A stretch of DNA of 64,000 nucleotides from Actinosynnema pretiosum (GTDB taxonomy: Bacteria; Actinomycetota; Actinomycetes; Mycobacteriales; Pseudonocardiaceae), in contig NZ_JAMTCF010000003.1 in the NCBI RefSeq assembly GCF_024171695.1, positions 516,406-580,405 on the forward strand. The letters are read 5' to 3'. This document shows, one piece after another, positions 26,423 through 34,191 of the stretch (position 1 is the first letter of the stretch; the number at the start of each line of letters is the position of its first letter). The notes below the pieces were generated by a model. That model was not told where the DNA came from and ran no database searches. It worked only from the letters and a program-made list of their open reading frames with translations. A program made the position numbers and the translations under genes.

Positions 26423-27250
26423 ATGCGTTACCGGAAGCTGGTCATGGCGATCACGGGGTCTGCGGTCCTGGCGGCGACGGCCGCCTGCGGTGGCGTGGAC
26501 CAGAGCACCCTGGAGGGCAAGGCGGACGACGGGACCCTCACCGTCGGCATCCGCTACGACCTGCCCGGCATGTCCCAGCGGCGGATCGACGGCGAGTTCG
26601 TCGGCTTCGACGTCGACGTGGCCAAGTACGTCGCCGCCCAGTTCGACGTCCAGCCGAGCGGCATCACCTGGCGCGAGGTCCGGCCCGCCGACCGCGAGAA
26701 GCTGATCGCCTCCGGCGAGGTCGACCTGATCGTCGCGAACTACTCGATCACCGAGCCGCGCAAGCAGCAGGTCGGCTTCGCGGGTCCGTACTTCCAGACC
26801 GGGCAGGGTCTGCTCGTCCGCGCCACCGAGGAGGCCGTCACCGGCACCGAGGCGCTGAGCGGGAAGAGGCTGTGCTCGGTCACCGGGACGACCTCGGCGG
26901 CGAAGGTCAAGGAGGAGTTCGCGCAGGACGTCGAGCTGGTCGAGTACGGCCAGTACTCGGACTGCGTGACCGCCCTGCTCGCGGAGCGGGTCGACGCCGT
27001 GACCACGGACGAAGCCATCCTGACCGGCTTCGTCGGGCAGAACCCGGAGCTGCTCAAGCTCGTCGGCGAGCCCTTCACGACCGAGCGCTACGGCGTCGGC
27101 CTGGCCAAGGACGACGCCTCGGGCAAGGCCAAGGTGGCCTCGGCGATCGAGAAGATGGTGAGCACCGGGGAGTGGAAGGCGGCCCTTGACCGCAACCTCG
27201 GCAGCGCCGAGGTCGAGCTTCCGGAGCCTCCTCAGGTCACCGAAAAGTGA
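26423..27250 (+). CDS. Glutamate-type ABC transporter substrate-binding lipoprotein
   Basis: The 275-residue protein has a signal peptide with lipobox LAATAACGG. A periplasmic-binding-protein type 2 fold for amino acids follows (LTVGIRYDLPGMSQ..., FVGFDVDVAKYVA, ANYSITEPRKQQVGFAGPYF). It resembles GluB of the actinobacterial glutamate uptake system. The usual permease and ATPase genes (GluA, C, D) are not adjacent, so it is an orphan receptor here. The start at 26423 is set by the signal peptide; the frame is open further upstream but lacks support. Confidence 0.85.
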   Translation: MRYRKLVMAITGSAVLAATAACGGVDQSTLEGKADDGTLTVGIRYDLPGMSQRRIDGEFVGFDVDVAKYVAAQFDVQPSGITWREVRPADREKLIASGEVDLIVANYSITEPRKQQVGFAGPYFQTGQGLLVRATEEAVTGTEALSGKRLCSVTGTTSAAKVKEEFAQDVELVEYGQYSDCVTALLAERVDAVTTDEAILTGFVGQNPELLKLVGEPFTTERYGVGLAKDDASGKAKVASAIEKMVSTGEWKAALDRNLGSAEVELPEPPQVTEK

Positions 27251-27465
27251 TCACTCGGAAGTGATGGTTCCTCGCACTCGGTAGTGCTGGCGGGGTTGTC
27301 CCGATACTCTCGCCTGCGCAGGCCGTGGTTTCTGTGTCGTGTCACACGCTCGCGGAACAACACGCGGGCGTGCCTCTTCCCGCTTGCGTCGGCGGGGAGA
27401 ACGCCCCCGGGACGGCCGGGGCCGCACCGTGCAGCCCCAAGCTTTCCTGCGATGGAGGCAGGCGG

Positions 27466-27669
27466 ATGGCAGAGGGCACTGTCAAGTGGTTCAACGCTGA
27501 GAAGGGCTACGGCTTCATCGCCCAGTCCAACGGCGGACCTGACGTCTTCGTGCACTACTCGGAGATCCAGGGCAACGGCTTCCGCACGCTGGAGGAGAAC
27601 CAGCGGGTGGAGTTCGAGATCGGCCAGGGCACGAAGGGGCCGCAGGCCCAGAACGTGCGAGCCTTCTGA
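27466..27669 (+). CDS. cspA: Cold-shock protein
   Basis: This 67-residue single cold-shock domain has the RNA-binding motifs RNP1 (KGYGFIAQ) and RNP2 (VFVHY), starting [23 protein letters not shown] lies seven bases before the ATG. It acts as an RNA chaperone. The 215 bases upstream lack a gene and may include a long 5' leader as in other csp mRNAs. A strong hairpin follows at 27725-27770. Confidence 0.93.
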   Translation: MAEGTVKWFNAEKGYGFIAQSNGGPDVFVHYSEIQGNGFRTLEENQRVEFEIGQGTKGPQAQNVRAF

Positions 27670-27724
27670 GCGAACCCCGCCGGGGGCGCCGCCGACCGCG
27701 GCCGAAGGCTTCCCCACGACGGAC

Positions 27725-27770
27725 CGAGGGCGCCGTCCCAGACCCTGGTGGGTCGGGGGCGGCGCCCTCG
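27725..27770. terminator. Terminator after the cold-shock gene
   Basis: CGAGGGCGCCG (27725-27735) pairs with CGGCGCCCTCG (27760-27770), and the interior contains additional GACC/GGTC pairing. It lies between convergent genes. Confidence 0.8.
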
Positions 27771-27853
27771 GCGTTCGTCTCGGGGGATCGGCCCGCTGGG
27801 GAGCCTCACCCGCATGGGTGCACACCGTACGGGCGGCACCTCGTCACGGAGCG

Positions 27854-28171
27854 CTACATCATGCCGCGCTGGCGGGCTTCCCACTCCAGCCGCTGCATGA
27901 CCCACTCGGTGGCCAGCGCCTGCGGCGAGGTCTGCCGCTCGGCGGCCAGCTCGCGGAGCTGCTCGTTGGCCATGAGCTGGAGCCGGAGCTGGTAGACCTG
28001 CGCGTTGCCGAAGCTGGAACCGGAGCCGGTCGTCTCCGCGTCGACGGTCTCCGGCGCGAGCGCGGCGAGGTACGACGTCAGCTCGTCGTCGCCGCCACCG
28101 ACCGGACCACCCGCTTCGGGTTGCTCGGAGCGGTGCTTGCTGGACCTGCGTCCCAGGGAACCAAGAGCCAC
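27854..28171 (-). CDS. Hypothetical protein, 105 residues
   Basis: From the GTG at 28171 the product begins MALGSLGRRSSKHRSEQPEA. An acidic middle follows (GGDDELTSYLAALAPETVDAE) and then an amphipathic helical C-terminus (QVYQLRLQLMANEQLRELAA...LEWEARQRGMM). TATCGT lies six bases before the start (28078-28083 offset, i.e. 28178-28183), suggesting a leaderless mRNA. No domain is recognised. A longer frame starting at 28225 is possible. It sits alone between the cold-shock terminator and the copA terminator. Confidence 0.6.
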   Translation of the reverse strand: MALGSLGRRSSKHRSEQPEAGGPVGGGDDELTSYLAALAPETVDAETTGSGSSFGNAQVYQLRLQLMANEQLRELAAERQTSPQALATEWVMQRLEWEARQRGMM

Positions 28172-28244
28172 CGCGCCACGATAACGGTCCGGTTGCGGAA
28201 CACCTAGGCGTGTGGCGCGGGTCACAGTTCTTGTGGCATGGAGA

Positions 28245-28277
28245 GGCCCCCGCGCCAGGGGGAGGAACGCGGGGGCC
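28245..28277. terminator. Terminator of the copZ-copA operon
   Basis: GGCCCCCGCG (28245-28254) pairs perfectly with CGCGGGGGCC (28268-28277) across a 13-base loop, about 100 bases beyond the copA stop on the minus strand. Confidence 0.8.
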
Positions 28278-28372
28278 GGAGGGGATCTCCACAGGTGCTG
28301 ACCGGGGGTCTGTCAGCAATTCGGATTCTTGCACGCGCTCGTGCGCCACGGGAGTGGGTGCGCGGAAATTCT

Positions 28373-30592
28373 TCAGCCCGCGGTCGACCGGAACCCGCGC
28401 AGGCGCAGGCTGTTGGAGACCACGAACAGGCTGGAGAAGGCCATCGCGGCCCCCGCGAGCATGGGGTTCAGCAATCCGAGCGCCGCGATCGGCAAACCGG
28501 CGACGTTGTAGGCGAACGCCCAGAAAAGATTTCCCCTGATGGTCCGCAGCGTTCGCCGGGACAACCGGATGGCGTCCACCGCGACCCGCAGGTCGCCGCG
28601 CACCAGCGTCAGGTCGCCCGCCTCGATGGCCGCGTCCGTGCCGGTGCCCATCGCCAGCCCCAGGTCCGCCGCCGCCAGCGCGGGCGCGTCGTTCACGCCG
28701 TCGCCGATCATCGCGACCACCCGGCCCTGCTCCTGCAACCGCCGCACCGCGTCGACCTTGCCCGACGGCAGCACCCCGGCGATCACCTCGTCGATGCCGA
28801 CCTCGGCGGCCACCGCGCGCGCCACCACCTCGTTGTCCCCGGTCAGCAGCACCGGCCGCAACCCCAGCCCGCGCAGCCCCCGCACCGCCTCCGCGCTGGT
28901 CGGCTTCACCGCGTCGGTCACGCCCAGCAGCCCCAGCGGCAGCCCGTTCGCGGTCACCGCCACCACCGTGCGGCCCCGCCCCTCCAGCTCCCGCCCGGCC
29001 GCCACCAGCTCCTCGGGCAGCCGCGCCGACGTCAACCGGCCGACCTCGACCCGCCGACCCCCCAGCACCGCCGACACCCCGACGCCCGCCTCGTTCGCGA
29101 ACCCGGTCACCGGCGGCAGCTCGCCGACCTCGGCCCCGGCCCCGCGCACCACCGCCGCCGCGATCGGGTGCTCCGAGCCGTGCTCGGCCGCCCCCGCCAC
29201 CCGCAGCAGCTCCGCCCGCTCCACGCCGGGCGCGGGCGCCACGTCCACCAGCTCCAGCCGCCCGGTCGTCACCGTGCCGGTCTTGTCCAGCACCACCGTG
29301 TCCACCCGCCGGGTCGACTCCAGCACCTCCGGCCCCTTGACCAGGATGCCCAGCTGCGCGCCCCGCCCGGTGCCCACCAGCAGCGCGGTCGGCGTCGCCA
29401 GCCCCAGCGCGCACGGGCACGCGATCACCAGCACCGCCACCGTCGCCGTCATCGCGAACTCCACCGGGGCCCCGGACAGCAGCCACCCGGCCAGCGTCAC
29501 CAGCGCGATGCCCAGCACGATCGGCACGAACACCGCCGACACCCGGTCCGCGAGCCGCTGCACCTCGGCCTTGCCGGACTGCGCCTGCTCGACCAGCGCC
29601 GCCATCCTGGCCAGCTGGGTGTCCCCGCCGACCCCGGTCGCCTCGACCACCAACCGGCCGCCCGCGTTGACCGACCCGCCGACCACCCCGTCGCCGACCC
29701 CGACCTCCTCGGGCGCAGACTCGCCGGTGACCATCGACCGGTCGACCGCCGACGCGCCGTCGACCACGACCCCGTCGGTCGCGATCCGCTCGCCCGGCCG
29801 CACCGCGAACCGGTCGCCGACCCGCAGCTCCGCCACCGGCACCCGGACCTCGCGGCCGTCCCGCAGCACCGCGACGTCCTTCGCGCCCAGCGCCAGCAGC
29901 GCCCGCAGCGCGGCGCCCGCCCGCCGCTTCGACCTGGCCTCCAGCCAGCGGCCGAGCAGCAGGAACAGCGTCACGCCGACGGCCACCTCCAGGTAGACGT
30001 CACCGGTCGACGACGGGCGCGGCACCAGGCTGAACCCGTGCGTCATGCCCAGCTCGCCCGCGCCGCCGAGCACCAGGGCGTAGACGGACCACAGGTAGGA
30101 CACCGTGACGCCCATCGACACCAGGGTGTCCATCGTGCTGGCCCCGTGCCGCAGGTTGACCGCCGCCGCGCGGTGGAACGGCCAGCCGCACACCCACACC
30201 ACGGTGGTGGCCAGCGCGAGCGAGAGCCACTGCCAGGCGGGGAACTGCCAGGCGGGGACCATCGACAGCGCGATGACCGGCACGCCGAGCACGGCGGCGA
30301 GCTGCACCCGCAGCCGGAGGTCGCCCGCGTGGTCGTCCTCCTCCGGCTCGGGGGCGCGGTCCGGTTGTGGCGCTTGCGCTCCGTAACCGGCCGCCTCGAC
30401 CGTGGAGACCAGGTCCGCCACCTCGGTGCCGTCCGGGTACTCGACGCTCGCCTTCTCCGTGGCGTAGTTGACCGAAGCGGTCACCCCGTCGAGCTTGTTG
30501 AGCTTGCGCTCGATCCGGTTGGCGCACGACGCGCAGGTCATGCCGGTGATGGCCAGCTCGACCCGGCTGGTCCCGGTCTCCGCAGTCGTCAT
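28373..30592 (-). CDS. copA: Copper-exporting P1B-type ATPase
   Basis: The 739-residue protein has an N-terminal heavy-metal-associated domain with GMTCASC (Cys20, Cys23). It continues with paired helices, the actuator TGES, the transmembrane CPC motif (ACPCALGLATP, near 392), the phosphorylation site DKTGT (near 435) and GDGVNDAPAL. The CPC motif and single HMA domain fit Cu(I) export from the cytosol. The ATG at 30592 is five bases after the copZ stop. A CsoR-like palindrome lies ahead of copZ, so induction by copper is expected. No csoR gene is nearby. Confidence 0.93.
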   Translation of the reverse strand: MTTAETGTSRVELAITGMTCASCANRIERKLNKLDGVTASVNYATEKASVEYPDGTEVADLVSTVEAAGYGAQAPQPDRAPEPEEDDHAGDLRLRVQLAAVLGVPVIALSMVPAWQFPAWQWLSLALATTVVWVCGWPFHRAAAVNLRHGASTMDTLVSMGVTVSYLWSVYALVLGGAGELGMTHGFSLVPRPSSTGDVYLEVAVGVTLFLLLGRWLEARSKRRAGAALRALLALGAKDVAVLRDGREVRVPVAELRVGDRFAVRPGERIATDGVVVDGASAVDRSMVTGESAPEEVGVGDGVVGGSVNAGGRLVVEATGVGGDTQLARMAALVEQAQSGKAEVQRLADRVSAVFVPIVLGIALVTLAGWLLSGAPVEFAMTATVAVLVIACPCALGLATPTALLVGTGRGAQLGILVKGPEVLESTRRVDTVVLDKTGTVTTGRLELVDVAPAPGVERAELLRVAGAAEHGSEHPIAAAVVRGAGAEVGELPPVTGFANEAGVGVSAVLGGRRVEVGRLTSARLPEELVAAGRELEGRGRTVVAVTANGLPLGLLGVTDAVKPTSAEAVRGLRGLGLRPVLLTGDNEVVARAVAAEVGIDEVIAGVLPSGKVDAVRRLQEQGRVVAMIGDGVNDAPALAAADLGLAMGTGTDAAIEAGDLTLVRGDLRVAVDAIRLSRRTLRTIRGNLFWAFAYNVAGLPIAALGLLNPMLAGAAMAFSSLFVVSNSLRLRGFRSTAG

Positions 30593-30597
30593 GACCG

Positions 30598-30810
30598 TCA
30601 GCCCACCAGCTCGTAACCGGCCTCGGTGACCGCGGCCTTCACCTCGTCGAGGCCCAGCTCGCGATCGCTGGTCACGGTGACGGCGCCGCTCTCCAGCACG
30701 ACCGAGACGTCGGTCACGCCCGCGATCCCCGTCAGCTCCTCGGTGACGGAGCTGACGCAGTGACCGCAGGTCATGCCGGTGACGGTGTAGGTGGTGACAG
30801 CCATGTCCAC
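30598..30810 (-). CDS. copZ: Copper chaperone CopZ-like HMA protein
   Basis: This 70-residue single HMA domain has the metal site GMTCGHC and a ferredoxin-like fold pattern ending EAGYELVG. It carries Cu(I) to the exporter encoded just downstream. The GTG at 30810 lies five bases after GAGGAG; the ATG two codons later is the alternative. It is the first gene of the copper operon behind the palindrome at 30846-30860. Confidence 0.88.
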   Translation of the reverse strand: MDMAVTTYTVTGMTCGHCVSSVTEELTGIAGVTDVSVVLESGAVTVTSDRELGLDEVKAAVTEAGYELVG

Positions 30811-30845
30811 TCACTCTCCTCGAAGGCCGTTAGCGCTTCCGAGGA

Positions 30846-30860
30846 TACCCCCAGGGGGTA
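30846..30860. promoter_or_regulatory. CsoR-like copper operator
   Basis: TACCCCCAGGGGGTA is a perfect 7+1+7 palindrome 35 bases upstream of copZ. It closely resembles known CsoR/RicR boxes (pseudo-palindromes with CCCC/GGGG cores). Copper-released repression is inferred. Confidence 0.75.
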
Positions 30861-30868
30861 GTCGTGGG

Positions 30869-31195
30869 TCAGGCGGAGTCGTCCGAGGGCTTCTCCAGCT
30901 GCGTGACCTCCCCCTCCAACCGCTCCACGAGCTGCTCCAGGCCCGCGAGCATCCCGTCCAGCTCGCCCATCTTGTCGCTCATCAGCGCGTCCAGGTCGGC
31001 TTCCAGCGAGGCCAGCGACAGGCCTGCGAACACCGCCTGCGGGTCCGCGAACGGCACGTGCGGCGCGTCGGGCGTCTCAGCGCTGGGCTGTTCGGGTGAG
31101 ACGTCGGTGATCTCCCCGGCCGCCTGCGCGCTCACCTCCTCGGGCGTCGGCTCGGTGGTCTGCTCCTGCTGCTTGCCGGGTTCCGGCTGGGTCAT
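30869..31195 (-). CDS. Hypothetical acidic coiled-coil protein
   Basis: The ATG at 31195 is preceded by AGGAGG and gives 108 residues. The N-terminal half is Glu/Pro/Thr-rich and disordered (TEPTPEEVSAQAAGE). The C-terminal half is a heptad-like helix (LSLASLEADLDALMSDKMGE, LEQLVERLEGEVTQLEK). No family is recognised. It ends nine bases from the copper operator and reads toward the copper genes, so read-through into copZ is possible. Confidence 0.7.
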   Translation of the reverse strand: MTQPEPGKQQEQTTEPTPEEVSAQAAGEITDVSPEQPSAETPDAPHVPFADPQAVFAGLSLASLEADLDALMSDKMGELDGMLAGLEQLVERLEGEVTQLEKPSDDSA

Positions 31196-31360
31196 GGGGT
31201 ACCGCCCTCCTGTTCGCCGCCAAGCACACCACGAGTGCTCCGGGGGCCGTGCGCTTGCACGGAAAGTAACGCTGCGTGGACCCTGAATCACTCTCCGGGG
31301 GGCTGCGGCACTTCGCAGGGCTCGCTTAGCCTCGCGCCAACCTCAAGTCGGGGAGGCGTC

Positions 31361-31606
31361 ATGAGCGGGTCCCTAGAAGTTCGGCAGTTCCTGTGGAACC
31401 AGGACGAGATCGGGTCGAGGCCGGGCGGAGGAGGAGTCCCCGCCCAGCGAACCGGGGAGCCGTCGCGCGTCTCCGACGAACAGGTCCACCGGGCGCGGCT
31501 GTCGGTCGCGCGTGGGGCCACCAGCGCCGAGGACTGCAAGCTGCTGCTCGACATGCTCGGCCTGTCGCCGGGCGAGGACGGCGGCATCCCACCCGTGCAG
31601 CGGTGA
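31361..31606 (+). CDS. Hypothetical protein, 81 residues
   Basis: The ATG at 31361 follows GGGGAGG by four bases. The product MSGSLEVRQFLWNQDEIGSR is Arg/Gly-rich in the middle and has a short helical C-terminal module (SAEDCKLLLDMLGLSPGE). No domain is recognised. Two strong hairpins follow it directly, supporting a real transcription unit. Confidence 0.6.
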   Translation: MSGSLEVRQFLWNQDEIGSRPGGGGVPAQRTGEPSRVSDEQVHRARLSVARGATSAEDCKLLLDMLGLSPGEDGGIPPVQR

Positions 31607-31614
31607 CCGGGCGC

Positions 31615-31640
31615 CCGCTCCCCCGCGCGTGGGGGAGCGG
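31615..31640. terminator. Hairpin terminator, 10-bp stem
   Basis: CCGCTCCCCC (31615-31624) pairs perfectly with GGGGGAGCGG (31631-31640) over a 6-base loop, directly after the 81-residue gene. Confidence 0.75.
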
Positions 31641-31662
31641 CCGTCGGGGTTCGACGCACCAC

Positions 31663-31700
31663 GAGCACCACCCGCGCCTGTCCTGGCGCGGGTGGTGCTC
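31663..31700. terminator. Second hairpin, perfect 16-bp stem
   Basis: GAGCACCACCCGCGCC (31663-31678) pairs perfectly with 31685-31700; loop TGTCCT, followed by TGCGTTT. It is unusually stable and stands in tandem with the previous hairpin. Confidence 0.8.
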
Positions 31701-32140
31701 TGCGTTTCACGGCCTCCTCCACACCCGTGCGGGGAAGGGGCAGGCGGGCCGGAGGGCGTTCCAGGGGCGGCGCGGCACCGCTCCTGCGGGTGGACGGGTG
31801 GGCTGCCCGGTCCGGTGGCTCCTGAGGGCCCTGCGGGGCCTGGGCGCCCGGTGTGCGGCGCGGGACGCGCGCGAGGAAGCCGTTCGCCGCGCCCCGCTCC
31901 ACCCGCCGGTCGCTCCCTCCCGCCCCGTCCGGTGGTGGCTCGTCCGAGTGGTGTCGGCGGGGCCGGAGCGGGTAGTCGGGGAGGGGTCGCTCGGAGCGGT
32001 GAGCCCGTTCGGGGTGGTCGGTTCCAACGGCTTACCCCCTCCTCGGCGTCGAATGCGCCGGGCGGCGGGCCCCGAGATCGCGGATTCGGCGCGGCGGTGA
32101 CCCTGAAATCGCAGGTCACCTCACTTGTGGACCCCCCGTT

Positions 32141-32170
32141 TTGGAGTATCTGGCATCTGTGTTCTATAGT
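32141..32170 (+). promoter_or_regulatory. Promoter of the tRNA Glu-Asp-Phe operon
   Basis: TTGGAG (32141-32146), an 18-base spacer and TATAGT (32165-32170) form a sigma-70-type promoter 75 bases before tRNA-Glu. Confidence 0.65.
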
Positions 32171-32244
32171 TACGATGCTTCCAACGACAGCGGTTGGAGG
32201 GCCTGGGAAGAAGGTGGCCCACCAGGGCTGCTGGAGGAACGAAG

Positions 32245-32317
32245 GTCCCCATCGTCTAGCGGCCTAGGACCCCGCCCTTTCAAGGCGGTAACGCGGGTTC
32301 GAATCCCGTTGGGGGTA
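32245..32317 (+). tRNA. tRNA-Glu(UUC)
   Basis: Cloverleaf with acceptor GTCCCCA/TGGGGGT, anticodon loop CTTTCAA (anticodon TTC) and T-loop TTCGAAT. No CCA is encoded. Confidence 0.95.
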
Positions 32318-32351
32318 CGCAGTAGAGTAGGGTACGATCTGCACGAAGCAA

Positions 32352-32425
32352 GGCCCAGTGGCGCAGTTGGTTAGCGCGTCGCCCTGTCACGGCGAAGGTC
32401 GCGGGTTCGAGTCCCGTCTGGGTCG
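32352..32425 (+). tRNA. tRNA-Asp(GUC)
   Basis: Acceptor GGCCCAG/CTGGGTC, anticodon GTC in CTGTCAC, T-arm GGGTTCGAGTCCC, discriminator G. No CCA is encoded. Confidence 0.95.
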
Positions 32426-32459
32426 CAAGGCTGTTCGGCTGAGGCCGGGCCAGCTACCT

Positions 32460-32536
32460 GGCCAGGTAGCTCAGTTGGTACGAGCGACCGCCTGAAAAGC
32501 GGTAGGTCGGCGGTTCGACCCCGCCCCTGGCCACCA
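32460..32536 (+). tRNA. tRNA-Phe(GAA) with encoded CCA
   Basis: Acceptor GGCCAGG/CCTGGCC, anticodon GAA in CTGAAAA, discriminator A then CCA at 32534-32536. It is the last gene of the tRNA operon. Confidence 0.95.
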
Positions 32537-32545
32537 ACAACATTC

Positions 32546-32577
32546 GAAAGCCCCGCAGGGATTCCTGCGGGGCTTTC
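32546..32577 (+). terminator. Terminator of the tRNA operon
   Basis: GAAAGCCCCGCAGG (32546-32559) pairs perfectly with 32564-32577; loop GATT; followed by GCTTTT. Confidence 0.92.
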
Positions 32578-32620
32578 GCTTTTCCCGCACTTCGCCCCCG
32601 AATTCGCCGGTGGCGTTCGA

Positions 32621-33382
32621 TCAGTCGAATCGGACCACCGCGATCGCCTGGTCGTCGTGCACTTTCGCGCGTCGCCAACGAGTGCGATCCCGATCACGTT
32701 CCTCGGCCGCGCGGATCTCGTCCAGCACCGCCCCCGGCCCATTCCGAAATGCGATCCGCGTCACTTCGCGCCACCGGAACAGCCCGTAGTCGTCCACCCC
32801 GCAGGACACGCCGTCCGTCGCGAGCACCGCCGTCGACACCGCGCTCCTCGGCCAGCTCCGCCGCACCGCCATCCCGGCCGCCGCCGGATCGGCCTCGGCC
32901 ACCCAGAACCCGCCGGGCCGGTTCCGCCAGTCGGTGACCTTCGCCACTGCCCCGCGCAGCTCGCGGAGCCGGTGGTCGGCCACGACCTCGCCCTCCTCGG
33001 GGATCGGACCGCCGGGCGGGCCGAAGACCACGACCGGGCTGTCCGCCAGCACCAGCGCGTCCACGGTCTCGGCCGACCAGCGCAGGATCGCGACCGTGCT
33101 GGACGGCGAGTCGCCGGGGACCAGGCCGTGCCTGGCGCGGAGCCGGTCGATCGCGCCCGCCAGCTCCTCGGCGAGATCGCCCAGCAGCGGCCCGGTGAAC
33201 TCCTCGGCCAGCGCCCGCGAGTGCCAGCCGCCGTCGCGCTCCCTCGGCGTGGGCGAGGTGGCCCCGTCGAGCAGCACCACGGCGTTGTCCAGCAGGACGA
33301 CCCGGTCCTCGGTGGGGCGGGGCAGCCCGTCCAGGCCGACGCCCGGCCGCTCGGCGGTGCTGATCCGGGGCGCGCTGGTCAC
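32621..33382 (-). CDS. PP2C-like protein phosphatase
   Basis: This 253-residue protein shows the PP2C metal-binding pattern: Asp-Gly in VVLLDGATS, TDGVSCGVDD and the late DDQAIAVVRFD motif. PP2C enzymes dephosphorylate Ser/Thr with two Mn/Mg ions. The glycines and first aspartates are present, but overall conservation is weak, so activity is likely rather than certain. The GTG start is six bases from TAGGCT (33389-33394). It is divergent from the HTH/Clp-N pair, and the intergenic palindromes could affect both. Confidence 0.7.
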   Translation of the reverse strand: MTSAPRISTAERPGVGLDGLPRPTEDRVVLLDNAVVLLDGATSPTPRERDGGWHSRALAEEFTGPLLGDLAEELAGAIDRLRARHGLVPGDSPSSTVAILRWSAETVDALVLADSPVVVFGPPGGPIPEEGEVVADHRLRELRGAVAKVTDWRNRPGGFWVAEADPAAAGMAVRRSWPRSAVSTAVLATDGVSCGVDDYGLFRWREVTRIAFRNGPGAVLDEIRAAEERDRDRTRWRRAKVHDDQAIAVVRFD

Positions 33383-33401
33383 GGCGCCAGCCTAGAGCGG
33401 C

Positions 33402-33445
33402 GTCAACCTGGGTTGACAAACCCGGATCTGTCAACCAAGGTTGAC
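33402..33445. promoter_or_regulatory. Twin palindromic operators over the HTH-gene promoter
   Basis: GTCAACCTGGGTTGAC (33402-33417) and GTCAACCAAGGTTGAC (33430-33445) are two perfect 7+2+7 palindromes with centres 28 bp apart. The first covers a consensus -35 (TTGACA, 33413-33418). The second covers a -10 (CAAGGT, 33436-33441), 17 bases later and seven bases before the ATG. Repression by the HTH protein is inferred. Confidence 0.75.
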
Positions 33446-33448
33446 GGC

Positions 33449-33661
33449 ATGACGGAAGCGACGCAACTCGCCTCGGCGGCGGGAGATCGTGATCCGGGGG
33501 TGGGGCTGCGGGCGGTCAGCGCGCTCCGCAAGCTCCTGGAGCACCTCGAATCGGCGCAGGTCCGCAACGCGCGGGCGAACGGGTGGTCGTGGCAGGAGAT
33601 CGCGGCCGAGCTGGGGGTCACCCGGCAGGCCGTCCACAAGAAGCACGGGGGAGAGCGATGA
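33449..33661 (+). CDS. Small helix-turn-helix protein paired with a Clp-N protein
   Basis: This 70-residue protein has a C-terminal HTH (NGWSWQEIAAELGVTRQAVHKKHG) and a helical N-terminus. It is a common partner of Clp-N-domain proteins in actinobacteria. Its stop overlaps the next ATG (ATGA). The twin palindromes across its promoter suggest autoregulation. A leaderless start is likely. Confidence 0.82.
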   Translation: MTEATQLASAAGDRDPGVGLRAVSALRKLLEHLESAQVRNARANGWSWQEIAAELGVTRQAVHKKHGGER

Positions 33662-34191
33662 TCGGGGAGCGGTTCACCAGGGAGGCGCGCCAGGCGGTCG
33701 TGGCGGCGGTGGGGGAGGCGGAGCGGACCGGGGCCAGGCAGGTCGAACCCGAGCACCTCGCGCTCGCGCTGCTCGGCGCGCCCGCGCTCGCCGGGTTCGA
33801 CCTGCCGCGCGACGAGGTCGCCGCCGAGTTCGCGGACATCCGCCGCAGGGGCGGGCTGACCGGCGCCGACGTCGAGGCGCTGCGCGGACTCGGCATCGAC
33901 GTGGACGAGGTGCTGGGCGCGGCGGAGCGCTCGCTCGGCGGGGCGGGGGCGGCGACCGGGACCAAGCGCAAGTGGCGGCTGTTCGGCAACCACCTGCCGT
34001 TCGCGCCCGAGAGCAAGCAGGCGCTGAACCGCAGCCTCACCGAGGCGCTCGACCTCGGCTCGTCGACGCTCACCGCCGACCACCTCGTGCTCGCGCTGCT
34101 CGGCGCGCGCGGACCGGTGTCCGAGGTGCTCGGGGCGAGGGGCGCCCGGTACGTCGAGGTCAGGAAGCTGGTCGCGGCTCCACGTACGTGA
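33658..34191 (+). CDS. Clp N-terminal domain protein without ATPase
   Basis: The 177-residue protein carries two Clp_N-type repeats (about 3-75, with QVEPEHLALALLG, and 108-175, with TADHLVLALLG). It has none of the AAA+ modules of ClpA/ClpC. Such proteins may act as adaptors or decoys for Clp chaperones or as stress sensors. It is coupled to the HTH gene upstream. The 3' end overlaps the convergent membrane-protein gene by 32 bases. Confidence 0.82.
   Translation: MIGERFTREARQAVVAAVGEAERTGARQVEPEHLALALLGAPALAGFDLPRDEVAAEFADIRRRGGLTGADVEALRGLGIDVDEVLGAAERSLGGAGAATGTKRKWRLFGNHLPFAPESKQALNRSLTEALDLGSSTLTADHLVLALLGARGPVSEVLGARGARYVEVRKLVAAPRT

Larger units (their letters stand above)
31607..32140. 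other. Intergenic stretch before the tRNA operon
   Basis: It holds two hairpins near its left end and nothing else convincing. Long frames here are composition artefacts of GC-rich DNA. Confidence 0.6.

Noticed and set aside
31607..32140. Overlapping long frames on both strands ahead of the tRNA operon
   Set aside because: They lack ribosome sites and domains, conflict with each other and run over two strong hairpins.
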